From: CAG-217 sp963605415 | GTDB taxonomy: Bacteria > Bacillota > Clostridia > Oscillospirales > Acutalibacteraceae | Length of the DNA stretch: 64,000 nucleotides | Direction of reading: 5' to 3' | Assembly: GCA_963605415.1 (NCBI GenBank) | Contig: CAVCUL010000004.1 | Coordinates: 62,001 to 126,000 of the forward strand | Shown: in pieces, positions 43,762-52,594 of the stretch | How the letters are laid out: each line of letters opens with the position of its first letter | How positions within the stretch are numbered: position 1 is the stretch's first letter | Made by a program: the position numbers and the translations under genes | The notes under the pieces: model-generated | The model's input: only the letters and a program-made list of their open reading frames with translations | Told to the model about the DNA's origin: nothing | Databases searched by the model: none

Positions 43762-44955
43762 TTAAAAATGCATCCAAATCAACGAACTGCCTACGCAGGC
43801 ATACCAAAAATGCACGCAGGTATAGGCCAAATAGACAAGCAGCATGGCACCCTGGGTACGCACCCGCAGCACCATTTTTTTCTCACCGGTGTAAATAAAA
43901 TTGGGCGGTTGCTTCTTCACAAAATCCGCTTGCTTTTGCATACCCACCATAAAGAGCACGGCGCCCATGATCGGCAGGATCCACCGGGCAAAGCGCAAAA
44001 AGATCAGGGATCTGAACAGACAGCCGATCATGAAGAAAGCAGTGGTGGAGCAATAGCGATAAAAGCGATAAATGGGATCCTCCTTATCCTGCGCAAAATA
44101 AACAGAAAAGTACCAAATCACGATCAGTACGATCACCAGCGTAACGATATTGACCAAAAAGCTGGTGTCTGTGTTCAAGCCCATATCGGCAGAGTGACTC
44201 ACCGACTTCTCCGCAATGGAGGATATAAATTCATTATTGGATTTACCGGACAGGAACTGAATAAACGCGCCGCCAACAGCCAGTCCTAATATCATTATAA
44301 TATTAATGAACTTGCTGTTAAACTTCATAGTCAACAGGGTCAGCAGCACCAATGCCACCGGTAAAATCGGTGAGGAATGGAGCAGACACGCCGCCACATA
44401 GCCAAAACAGCACAGAATAATATTGCGCTTTTCTACCAAATGATAGTAGGAGCAGGCAATTACAATAGCAAATGCCAGACCGTTACGAATGCCAGACGCT
44501 GTATCATAGAACCAATACGTGGCAATGAAAAACAACGTACCCAACAGTGCATAGCCCTTACCCACCTGATAACGATGTGCCGCTTTATACATCACCAGGA
44601 ACATCAGCCCGTAAACAATAAATATAGTTACGGCTGCCAGATAGTGGTCATTTGGAAAAAAGCTGATCAAATAGAAATAGTAGCGCATTGTGATAAATGT
44701 CTGCCAATCATACCAGTTCAAGTCCACAATATAATCCAAGCCGGCCTTTCCCTGCTCTCGCATAATATCCAGCATACCGTAATAGCGATACAGGTCGTCT
44801 GTCTCATCCGGCACAATGTGATAGGCCAAAATCGTCATGGCAACCACAACCGCAACAAACGGGATCCACATATATTCTCTTGGCAAAATCAAAAGCAGCA
44901 GCGCATAGCCTGCAACAATGATCACAAACCATGTAAGTGCAGATAATCCTAACAT
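43762..44955 (-). CDS. EpsG-like polysaccharide repeat-unit polymerase
   Basis: 397-residue integral membrane protein with about 10 hydrophobic segments. A large loop with DDLYRYYGMLD near residue 55 and YDTASGIRNGLAFAIVIA near 150 to 167 resemble the EpsG/Wzy family that joins lipid-linked repeat units outside the membrane. It is the only polymerase candidate in the operon. Family call rests on topology and these motifs. Confidence 0.72.
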   Translation of the reverse strand: MLGLSALTWFVIIVAGYALLLLILPREYMWIPFVAVVVAMTILAYHIVPDETDDLYRYYGMLDIMREQGKAGLDYIVDLNWYDWQTFITMRYYFYLISFFPNDHYLAAVTIFIVYGLMFLVMYKAAHRYQVGKGYALLGTLFFIATYWFYDTASGIRNGLAFAIVIACSYYHLVEKRNIILCCFGYVAACLLHSSPILPVALVLLTLLTMKFNSKFINIIMILGLAVGGAFIQFLSGKSNNEFISSIAEKSVSHSADMGLNTDTSFLVNIVTLVIVLIVIWYFSVYFAQDKEDPIYRFYRYCSTTAFFMIGCLFRSLIFLRFARWILPIMGAVLFMVGMQKQADFVKKQPPNFIYTGEKKMVLRVRTQGAMLLVYLAYTCVHFWYACVGSSLIWMHF

Positions 44956-44976
44956 GAAATCCTCTTTTTACTTTTC

Positions 44977-46104
44977 TTATTTACGCAAATAAATCTGTTC
45001 CAATTTTTTGCATACCTGATCAATATCAAAGTGTTGAATCACACGGTCAATCGAGATTTCACGGCGATTCAATTGCAGCGCTGCTTCAATTTTTTCCGAC
45101 CATTCTTCCGGCTGTGCCTCAATAGAAGCAAACTGCAACGCCTCGGTCAACTTCACTGTAGGGGTAATGGTGTCAGACACCACGCAGGGTAACTGCGCCG
45201 CCTGAGCTTCAACCAGCGTCAGTGGAAAGCCCTCATGAATGGATGGGAACACAAAGCAGTCCATGGCCATCAACAGTTGCGGAACATCGTTCCGAAAACC
45301 AAGTATACGTGCACATTTTGATAACTGAAGTTGCTTAATTTTTCTTTCAAGTTGCTGGCGATCTTGACCATCGCCGACCAAGATCAACGCACTGTTGTGA
45401 TGCCGCTGATGAAACAAGTGAAAAACATCCAACAAAAGCATTTGGTTTTTCACATCATGTAATTGGCCACAATGCCCAAGAATAATTTTATCATTCAAAC
45501 CCAAAGCATTTCGCATATTTTGGCGAGTTGCATCATTCAAGCAATACTGCTCGGTTACAACTCCATTGTTCAAAATTGTACCCTTGCGGCTAAACCCTCG
45601 ACGACCTGCCAAATACTCACCAGCCGCCTGACTGCATCCGATAATATCCGTTGACACACAGGAGACAAACCAGCGCATAACCACATGATAAATGTTTTTT
45701 ATAAGTCGAATAAATGGATTTCTGATTTTTCGCATTGGCTGTGAAAAATGCGCGTGCGCTATGCGCTTCTTTACGCCACATCTCTTAGCTGCGAATAGCG
45801 CAATGCCACTGTAAAACAACAAGTGGCAATGCACAATGTCGAAATGTTCTCGTTTTAACAAACGCTTGTAGAAAAAATAGCTTTTAATATATGAGCACGC
45901 TGTATCCGGCTGATGCAAAATGCGAATGCCTGTCTCAGCAACGCGGAGTTCCATAGGTCCTATCTCGTCATGTCGCAGACAATACACACATTCGAACTTG
46001 TCTGGATCTAAATGTTGTTGCAGACGAACAGCTACCAAATCCGATCCACCGTACTGCATCACATCGTTAATAATCAGCACTTTCTTCTTATCTTGTTTTT
46101 CCAT
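44977..46104 (-). CDS. Glycosyltransferase family 4
   Basis: 375-residue GT-B enzyme from the ATG at 46104 (GGAGA five bases before). N-terminal INDVMQYGGSDLVAVRL, central LGHCGQLHDVKNQMLLL and the sugar-nucleotide motif FVFPSIHEGFPLTLVEAQA. An ATG at 46146 would start inside the upstream gene. AT-rich relative to the operon ends, a possible sign of transfer. Confidence 0.88.
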   Translation of the reverse strand: MEKQDKKKVLIINDVMQYGGSDLVAVRLQQHLDPDKFECVYCLRHDEIGPMELRVAETGIRILHQPDTACSYIKSYFFYKRLLKREHFDIVHCHLLFYSGIALFAAKRCGVKKRIAHAHFSQPMRKIRNPFIRLIKNIYHVVMRWFVSCVSTDIIGCSQAAGEYLAGRRGFSRKGTILNNGVVTEQYCLNDATRQNMRNALGLNDKIILGHCGQLHDVKNQMLLLDVFHLFHQRHHNSALILVGDGQDRQQLERKIKQLQLSKCARILGFRNDVPQLLMAMDCFVFPSIHEGFPLTLVEAQAAQLPCVVSDTITPTVKLTEALQFASIEAQPEEWSEKIEAALQLNRREISIDRVIQHFDIDQVCKKLEQIYLRK

Positions 46105-46115
46105 CTGTCTCCAAC

Positions 46116-47003
46116 TTATTTTATCATATTCCGCACACGTTTCCAAAATCCACCGAGCAAATTTAGAATATGTAGTTCAGGCGGTGTTTTTAAATCAATT
46201 ACCTCTACATGTTTTAATCGGTTGTATGTATGAATCCCTTGATATTGAACACCTGTATTTGTTTGAATCTCCGAAGGCCGCAACTTCTTTGTACAATGCT
46301 CCATATACTCATTAGAATTGATCTTGTCAATAACGTTTAGGCGCAAGGCGCAGCCGTATCCGTTCGAACAGTCCTGGGACGGTCGATACCAAACACCGTC
46401 ATACTCAAAACATTTACCTGCGCTGCGGGCCGTAGCCAGATCACGCTTTACAGGATTCTTCGGGCATGGTACCCATTCTCCATTAGCGTAATAAAACAAA
46501 TCCAGCCGATCAAACAAAAGGTCATCATCCACTTGCATGGAAAAACAATAATGTTCTCCGTTTTTCACAAAGAAAGTACTATCTACTAAACGCGCTTTTA
46601 GTAGCACTTTTTCCTTTTCCCACTTATCTGGAAATGATAAACATTTCAGCCGGTATAACTCACCTGAAATATTGGATTCCGGAACAATATAGATATCGTC
46701 ATCAGCTTCATAAATAAAGGGATAAGACAAATGCGATGCCGCTTCGTAAATGATACGAATGTCCCCAACTGTATTTTCTGCAACTTGTCTGTATCCCAGC
46801 ACACCCTTTCGTTTCAGGCGGTCATATGCCTCGAAAAAGACATAATAATGACCATCTTTTTGAAATAAGAACGGATCCGCACACCAGTACCTTTTACTAT
46901 TTGGTAAAACAACAAATGGTGTACATAAATCGGTCATTACACTATTATCGTTATTGTTAAAGCGGACAGCACAGCACCACTCTGACACACTTAGTTTTCT
47001 CAT
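46116..47003 (-). CDS. Beta-propeller protein similar to the N-terminal domain of GINT1-type glycosyltransferases
   Basis: 295-residue protein of five-bladed propeller type, judged by repeated WCADPFLFQKDGHYYVFFEA and related GD-containing strands (YPFIYEADDDIYIVPES, RPSQDCSNGYG). Such domains occur in bacterial polysaccharide loci and at the N-terminus of glucosamine inositolphosphorylceramide transferase. Whether this one binds sugar or catalyses transfer is unknown. No signal peptide. Lies between a GT2 and a GT4 gene. Confidence 0.5.
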   Translation of the reverse strand: MRKLSVSEWCCAVRFNNNDNSVMTDLCTPFVVLPNSKRYWCADPFLFQKDGHYYVFFEAYDRLKRKGVLGYRQVAENTVGDIRIIYEAASHLSYPFIYEADDDIYIVPESNISGELYRLKCLSFPDKWEKEKVLLKARLVDSTFFVKNGEHYCFSMQVDDDLLFDRLDLFYYANGEWVPCPKNPVKRDLATARSAGKCFEYDGVWYRPSQDCSNGYGCALRLNVIDKINSNEYMEHCTKKLRPSEIQTNTGVQYQGIHTYNRLKHVEVIDLKTPPELHILNLLGGFWKRVRNMIK

Positions 47004-47027
47004 TCGTAAAGTTTCCTTTTATACTGC

Positions 47028-48014
47028 TTAAATATGTGTTTTGTCATAATAAATGCGACCAAGGATGGTGAATAGTGGGAGTCCAAAAACAGATGAAGCA
47101 AGCCGAACGATACGCAGATCTCGCCAGTAACCATACCTCAAAATCGTTCGATGCTTGCGCATAATATCCAACGAGTCCTTTCGTTCTTTGCCACAAAGTC
47201 GTCCTGAAATCACAAACCCTGTTGAATATATAAATGCTAAATAATTCAGATAGTCTTTACGCAGTTGATCATCACTTTCATCGGACAAAATCGGAACCCA
47301 CTTATTAAGTGTATAATCAATACCATGAATCATTTTTATGCTTCCAGAATGTGTAATGGAACCCTCTCGCTGCAACCGGTATGTATAAAATGGTTCATCC
47401 ATTGCAAACACCTTTTTGCAATGCACAAAAACATTCAATACAAAATCATGATCTTCTGCCTGTATTCCACAATGAAAGCGGATGTTATACTCATTGATCA
47501 GATTTCTGCTCACAGCTGAAATGGTCGCACCACCAGGCAATTTCTTTTTGGAGAAGAGGTAATGCAAAATACCCGCACGATTTTGACCCTCGTTGATCAA
47601 CGACAAATCATAACCTGAACGAGAAATACGCTTCTCACCGGTTTTCATATTCCAGTCCGTACAGCCAAACAGGATCACATCCGCGCCGCTTTTGTCAATG
47701 TTTGCAGAGATCATCTCAAACATATCGCTGCGATTGTAAAAATCGTCGCCATCTAACAGCAACACATATTCACCTTTTGCACGGTCAAGCCCTGCATTTC
47801 TCGCATCCGATAATCCGCCGTTTGGCTTGTGGATCACGCGAATGCGCGCATCTTCCTTGGCATACTCATCACACATTTGGGGACAGGTATCCGGCGATCC
47901 GTCATCCACCAAGATCAGTTCCCAGTCCGTATAGGTTTGTTCCTTCACACTTTGCACACAGGCGTCCAAGTAGTCTGCCACATTATAAATCGGCACAATA
48001 ACTGAAAAGCGCAA
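47028..48014 (-). CDS. Glycosyltransferase family 2
   Basis: 328-residue GT2 from the TTG at 48014 (GGGGG ribosome site seven bases before): RFSVIVPIYNVADYLDAC, ILVDDGSPDTCP and the DxD site LLDGDDFYN. The longer start at 48080 would overlap the upstream GT4. The region after residue 110 is AT-rich. Starts 4 bp after the upstream stop. Confidence 0.87.
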   Translation of the reverse strand: MRFSVIVPIYNVADYLDACVQSVKEQTYTDWELILVDDGSPDTCPQMCDEYAKEDARIRVIHKPNGGLSDARNAGLDRAKGEYVLLLDGDDFYNRSDMFEMISANIDKSGADVILFGCTDWNMKTGEKRISRSGYDLSLINEGQNRAGILHYLFSKKKLPGGATISAVSRNLINEYNIRFHCGIQAEDHDFVLNVFVHCKKVFAMDEPFYTYRLQREGSITHSGSIKMIHGIDYTLNKWVPILSDESDDQLRKDYLNYLAFIYSTGFVISGRLCGKERKDSLDIMRKHRTILRYGYWRDLRIVRLASSVFGLPLFTILGRIYYDKTHI

Positions 48015-48018
48015 ATGC

Positions 48019-49089
48019 TCACCCCCTGTAAATTTTCTCCAAATATGCAGTGCAATCCTGAATGTCCCACCCACCAGCAATCAATGCAGCCGTGGGGCTT
48101 TTTCGAGTCGGCTGCGGTTGCAAGGCAGCCGCTGCCCATTCTTCCGCCGACTGCTGTAAAGACAGGGTCTGCACCAGCGGCGTACACGCCACCTCCCGTG
48201 TAACTGCGTCAGACAGTACCACCGGCAGACCGGCGGCCTGGGCCTCTACCACAGACACCGGCAGTCCCTCGCTGAAAGATGGAAAGACAAACACATCGCA
48301 CCCTTGCAGCAGCTCCGGCACATCTCGCCGCTGGCCGAAATATCGAATTTGCTTTGTGATCTGCAACTTCTCTGCCAAAGCGTTCAGCTCCGGCGTAGGC
48401 CGGGCGCCGATCAGCCACAGCTGCGCGCCCGGCTTTCGCACCGCGATCTGCGCAAAAACAGTGAACAAAAACGGGTGATTCTTTTGCTTGACTGTGGCCT
48501 GGCCGATATGGCCTACCGCAAAAGCGTCTGCCGCCTGTTCCCGCCCACGCACAGTTTGGCGTACCTCAGGAGAATACGCATAAGCGGCACAATCAATGGC
48601 ATTATTCAGCACCCGGAAAGATCGCTTGCCGTACCACATTTTTCCGGCTGCATCGCTGCACGCAAAGCGCGTAGGCACCAAATACTTGGCATATAAGCTG
48701 AGCAGCTGATTACGGCGGCCGTTGCCGGCCAAGGAATACGCAGTGGTGTGGCAATGCACAGCGATTTTATGGATCCCGGCTCGTTTGGCAGCCGGTGCAA
48801 TGAACACCGCAAAGTGGGGGCAGTGAATGTGCAGGGCCTCCCACGCACCGGTATGCTCCGCAAAAAAGTGCCCCATTTTGCCGCCGCATAGATCCTGCGG
48901 GCGGGGAGCGTCCAGCCGATACACCTTGCCGCCCAGCGCCTCGATCTCTGCTTGCCGTGTTTGGGGTTTCTCCGCAAAATAGGCCACATCAAATGTAATA
49001 TCCGGCGGCATCGCTTTGGCGTAGTTCAAAATCACGCTCATTACACCATTGGCAACGCCAATATCCGGTATCACCTGTAACACACGCAT
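48019..49089 (-). CDS. Glycosyltransferase family 4
   Basis: 356-residue GT-B enzyme. N-terminal QVIPDIGVANGVMSVILNY, VAVHCHTTAYSL-like acceptor region (IAVHCHTTAYSL), VGHIGQATVKQKNHPFL and the nucleotide-sugar motif VFVFPSFSEGLPVSVVEAQA. Similar to EpsF-type enzymes. 12 bp downstream of the next GT4 gene in the operon. Confidence 0.9.
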   Translation of the reverse strand: MRVLQVIPDIGVANGVMSVILNYAKAMPPDITFDVAYFAEKPQTRQAEIEALGGKVYRLDAPRPQDLCGGKMGHFFAEHTGAWEALHIHCPHFAVFIAPAAKRAGIHKIAVHCHTTAYSLAGNGRRNQLLSLYAKYLVPTRFACSDAAGKMWYGKRSFRVLNNAIDCAAYAYSPEVRQTVRGREQAADAFAVGHIGQATVKQKNHPFLFTVFAQIAVRKPGAQLWLIGARPTPELNALAEKLQITKQIRYFGQRRDVPELLQGCDVFVFPSFSEGLPVSVVEAQAAGLPVVLSDAVTREVACTPLVQTLSLQQSAEEWAAAALQPQPTRKSPTAALIAGGWDIQDCTAYLEKIYRG

Positions 49090-49101
49090 AAATGCTGATC
49101 C

Positions 49102-50238
49102 TCACAAAAGTTCTAACGCTTGGTAAATTTCGATCATACGGTACAGCACCGGCTCCACCGCGTAGTCCTGAGCCAGTGTCCGCCCGGTTTCGCCAAAGGC
49201 CGCCGTTCGCTCCGGGTCAGTAAAAAGGGACCAGATCCGGTCTGCCATGGCCCGACTGTCGTTCAGCGGCACCAGGTAGCCGCTCTCACCGTCCTGCACC
49301 AGGTCCCGATTGCCGCGCACATCGGTGGCCACCACCGGATTGCCCAGCGCCATGGCCTCCACCAAATTGATGGGCAGGCCCTCCTGCCGACTGGAGGACA
49401 CGGACACATCGCTAAGCCCCACCAGCTGACGAATATCCCGCCGGTAGCCCAGTGCCTCCACATGATCCGCCACGCCGATGGACTTGGCATAGTCCAAAAA
49501 CGGCTGGGCTTCCACATCGGAGCCGGGCAGCAACAAGCGAAAGTGCTTGTCCTTTTTCAGCAGCAATTTTAAGGTATCGAACAACATATTTTGATTTTTC
49601 CGGGCGGAAAAGTCCGCCGGGTATATTAAAATAAAATCGTCCGGACTGTACCCATACGCCCGGCGCAGAGCCGACTTTTGCTCCCGGGTCACCGGCTGAA
49701 AATCGCTAAGATCCACACCAACGCCGTTGACCAGTTCAATGCGCCCGGCGGCAAACTGCCGCGCCTTGGCGGTGTTATAATCCTCACTGTTAATGGTGAT
49801 CAGGCAGTCCGTATCTTTCGCCAGCGCCTTCTCCACCGGGTAAAACAGCAGCCAATTCTTCCTGGCAGCGCCATTATTGAAGTGAAAACCGTGGGCGGTG
49901 TAGATCACCTTTGCGCCCTGCCTGCGGGCGTCCCGCGCAGCCAGCCGGGTCACCACAGCGCCCATAGGCGTGTGGCAATGGATGGCGTCATACCGACCCT
50001 CATCAATGATCTTTTTCAGCACCCGATAGGCTTTCAGATTATCTGCACTGTACGGGCTGCGGCTAAAGGGTACTTCATAAGTGCGGGCAATGCCGCTCAG
50101 GTCCAGACCGGGCTTGTCGGCGGAATTGTCCTTAAACGCCGCCTCCACCCGGCAGCCCCGGCGCACCAGTTCCCGAATAAAAGGCATATGAAATTGGCCG
50201 ATATGGCTACGCACGGTAGCAACAAATAGTACCTTCAT
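49102..50238 (-). CDS. Glycosyltransferase family 4 (EpsD-like)
   Basis: 378 residues from the ATG at 50238, which overlaps the stop of the dehydrogenase gene by 4 bp (ATGA). N-terminal KVLFVATVRSHIGQFHMPFI, IHCHTPMGAVVTRLAAR, then LIYPADFSARKNQNML and VSSSRQEGLPINLVEAMA. The NVSH/HTPMG pattern matches EpsD-type enzymes that add the second sugar of a repeat unit. The longer ATG at 50346 lies inside the upstream gene. Confidence 0.9.
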   Translation of the reverse strand: MKVLFVATVRSHIGQFHMPFIRELVRRGCRVEAAFKDNSADKPGLDLSGIARTYEVPFSRSPYSADNLKAYRVLKKIIDEGRYDAIHCHTPMGAVVTRLAARDARRQGAKVIYTAHGFHFNNGAARKNWLLFYPVEKALAKDTDCLITINSEDYNTAKARQFAAGRIELVNGVGVDLSDFQPVTREQKSALRRAYGYSPDDFILIYPADFSARKNQNMLFDTLKLLLKKDKHFRLLLPGSDVEAQPFLDYAKSIGVADHVEALGYRRDIRQLVGLSDVSVSSSRQEGLPINLVEAMALGNPVVATDVRGNRDLVQDGESGYLVPLNDSRAMADRIWSLFTDPERTAAFGETGRTLAQDYAVEPVLYRMIEIYQALELL

Positions 50239-51143
50239 TGTGCAAATGACTCCAAATTTTTGCAGATCAGGCGAAACAGCCGTTCGCCGTTGTGCTCGCC
50301 CACAAAGGAATTGTGGGGGGTCAATATCACCTGCTCCATATCCCACAAGGGGCTGTCCTGGGGCAAGGGCTCTTCTTCAAATACATCCAGCACCGCGCCG
50401 GACAGGCGCCCGCTTTGCAGCGCTGCGATCAACGCCTGCTGATCTGTCACCTTGCCGCGGGCCACATTCACAAATACTGCGTCGGGCTTGATCTTGGCAA
50501 GGCGTGTGCTGTCAAACAGACCGGCAGTCTCCGCCGTCAAGGGCATAGCGCAGATCACCAAGTCCGCTACGGGCAACAGATCGTCCAGTCGGTCGGTGGG
50601 CCGGGTTTGGTCAAACTCTGCCGCAGGGTGGCCGGAACGATTGACGCCCACCGTCTGCACATCAAAGGCCCGCAGTCGCCGGGCAATGGCGCTGCCCACG
50701 CTGCCGGTGCCGATGATACAGGCGGTCTTGCCTCCCAACTCCCGCAGACCCCGGTGTTTCTCCCACCGGTGCGCTGCTTGATTTTGTACAAAAAACTTGC
50801 TCTCTTTATACAGCTGCAAAATACCGCTCAGCACAAACTCCGCCATGGGCGCGCTGTAAACACCGCCGGCGTTATACACGGTAATGCCGTGGGCCTTGCA
50901 ATAGTCCAGCGGCACCCGATCCAGCCCGGCGGAGGTCAACTGAATACACCGGAGCGCCGGAAAGCGTTCAATGGGCGTAGTCAAAAACAAACCACCGCAG
51001 ATCACGACTTCAAAATGCCGGGTATCCATATTCACCGCCTGCCGCTCGTCCGGCCAAAAGGTGACGGCATACCCCATTTGCTCCAGCGCCTGTACCTGCT
51101 CATGCACACACCGCCACGCGCCGGTGATCAATAGTTCTTTCAT
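50235..51143 (-). CDS. D-isomer-specific 2-hydroxyacid dehydrogenase
   Basis: 302-residue NAD-dependent enzyme. Rossmann motif GTGSVGSAIARRLR near 140-155, catalytic Arg in VNVARGKVTDQQAL, Glu in VLDVFEEEPLPQDSPLW and His in VILTPHNSF, so it looks active. Substrate unclear: lactate-, glycerate- or 4-carbon hydroxyacid-type. Unusual in an EPS operon; it lies between the initiating sugar transferase and a GT4, two genes from an aldolase, suggesting a joint pathway. ATGA overlaps on both sides. Confidence 0.88.
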   Translation of the reverse strand: MKELLITGAWRCVHEQVQALEQMGYAVTFWPDERQAVNMDTRHFEVVICGGLFLTTPIERFPALRCIQLTSAGLDRVPLDYCKAHGITVYNAGGVYSAPMAEFVLSGILQLYKESKFFVQNQAAHRWEKHRGLRELGGKTACIIGTGSVGSAIARRLRAFDVQTVGVNRSGHPAAEFDQTRPTDRLDDLLPVADLVICAMPLTAETAGLFDSTRLAKIKPDAVFVNVARGKVTDQQALIAALQSGRLSGAVLDVFEEEPLPQDSPLWDMEQVILTPHNSFVGEHNGERLFRLICKNLESFAQ

Positions 51144-51778
51144 CCCTTCATCACCGTTTCCTGCGCTGGGGCGTCGTCCCGGGCCAAGGTCTCGCCGGTG
51201 TTCACATTGTCCTCATTCTTCAGCACCTTAAAGGCGGTGACAAAGAGAATGCGCACATCCAGTGCCAGGCTCATGTGGTCCACATACCAGCAGTTCAGCT
51301 CGATTCGATGGTGCCACTCCACATCCTTGCGGCCGTGCACCTGCGCCCAGCCGGTAATGCCCGGGCGCACATCAAACATATGTAGCTGCGCCGGTGTGTA
51401 ATCCGCCAGCGGCCAGGGGTGATAGGTCAGCGGCGGCCGGGGGCCGATAAAGCTCATATCGCCCTTTAAGATATTCACCAGCTGGGGCAGCTCGTCAATA
51501 CTGGTGGCCCGCAGCAGTTTGCCTATCCGGGTGACCCGCATATCGTCCGCACCACTGTACACGCCGGTGCCGGTGTGCTCCGCGCCCTGGCACATGGAGC
51601 GGAATTTATAGATCCAAAAGATCTTGCCGTGCAGCCCTAAGCGCTGCTGCCTAAAGATGACCGGGCCCTCGGAATCCAGCTTCACCGCCAATGCCGTTAC
51701 CGCCAATAGCGGTGAGAAAACAATTAGCGCCAGCAGTGCCGTAACAAAATCCAGCGCTCGTTTTACTCCTCGATACAT
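51140..51778 (-). CDS. Initiating sugar-phosphate transferase (WbaP/PglC-like)
   Basis: Transfers a sugar phosphate to undecaprenyl phosphate, starting the repeat unit. The 212 residues have one N-terminal membrane segment (about 9-32) and the conserved KFRSMC, RATSIDELPQLVNILKGDM and SFIGPRPPL motifs, with RPGITGWAQV. It is the short form without the large N-terminal domain. Starts with no gap after the aldolase gene; the stop overlaps the dehydrogenase start. Confidence 0.93.
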   Translation of the reverse strand: MYRGVKRALDFVTALLALIVFSPLLAVTALAVKLDSEGPVIFRQQRLGLHGKIFWIYKFRSMCQGAEHTGTGVYSGADDMRVTRIGKLLRATSIDELPQLVNILKGDMSFIGPRPPLTYHPWPLADYTPAQLHMFDVRPGITGWAQVHGRKDVEWHHRIELNCWYVDHMSLALDVRILFVTAFKVLKNEDNVNTGETLARDDAPAQETVMKG

Positions 51779-52594
51779 CTACATACCCTCAACAATTTCT
51801 TCTACACAATCCTGCAACTTCTTATGCTGCAAGGCAAAAAAATCATCCTCCGCCCGGCTCAGCTGCGCCTCATACTGCCGCAGTTCCGCCACGCCGGAAG
51901 TAAAGATCCGTTCGATCTCCTCCAGATCGGTGATCTGCGCCGTATTGCAAAAGGCGCGGGAGAGAATACTCATGGACGAACCCAGCCGATAGTGCTCCGC
52001 TACGATATACGCTGCCGGCAATGTACCGCCGCCTAAGCGACCGAAACCGCCGATCCCAAAAGGGATCCCCGCGGCCTTGATTTTGCCGCACACTGCGTCC
52101 ACCGTGCCGTCCGCCAAAGGCTGGAACAAAAATTTCTTTCCCTGGGAAATACTCAGGTCATTCAGTCCGATATGGATTTCGTCTACCCCGGACAGTACCA
52201 GCACACGTTCCAGACAATCCACCGCCGCCTGATTTTCCAGCAGCAGAAGCGTCTTGGCGCGACCGTCCACCCAGCGAACAAATTGCTGCACCTGCTCTAC
52301 CGACTGCCACATGGGCAGCATGATCACATCCGCACCGGCGGCGATCACCCGGTCGATCTCTTCTTTCGACCCCGGGTGCACCGGATTGACCCGCACCAGC
52401 AGCTCCGCCCGGTCCAGCACCGGTCGCAACCGAGCCACATCTTCTACGGTGTGGTGGTTCTGCACCGTATCCATACCGCCCTGGCGCCTAGCCTTGCCGA
52501 TATACTCCATATCCACAAAAATACGATCCACCCCGGCCGCCTGGGCGATCCGCGCCACCGCCGGATCCTTGGTTATGTAAAACAGTTTAAGCAT
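51779..52594 (-). CDS. HpcH/HpaI aldolase or citrate-lyase-beta-like protein
   Basis: 271-residue TIM-barrel protein from the ATG at 52594 (GGAGGAG upstream). Conserved signals are DRIFVDMEYIGKARRQ, ELLVRVNPVHPG, ADVIMLPMWQSVEQV, the metal-binding Glu in LLLLENQAAVDCL and IHIGLNDLSISQG with the second metal-binding Asp. Relatives cleave or form C-C bonds between pyruvate and aldehydes. No reaction is known in polysaccharide operons, and the adjacent dehydrogenase may reduce the product. Overlaps the acetyltransferase stop by 8 bp. Confidence 0.8.
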   Translation of the reverse strand: MLKLFYITKDPAVARIAQAAGVDRIFVDMEYIGKARRQGGMDTVQNHHTVEDVARLRPVLDRAELLVRVNPVHPGSKEEIDRVIAAGADVIMLPMWQSVEQVQQFVRWVDGRAKTLLLLENQAAVDCLERVLVLSGVDEIHIGLNDLSISQGKKFLFQPLADGTVDAVCGKIKAAGIPFGIGGFGRLGGGTLPAAYIVAEHYRLGSSMSILSRAFCNTAQITDLEEIERIFTSGVAELRQYEAQLSRAEDDFFALQHKKLQDCVEEIVEGM

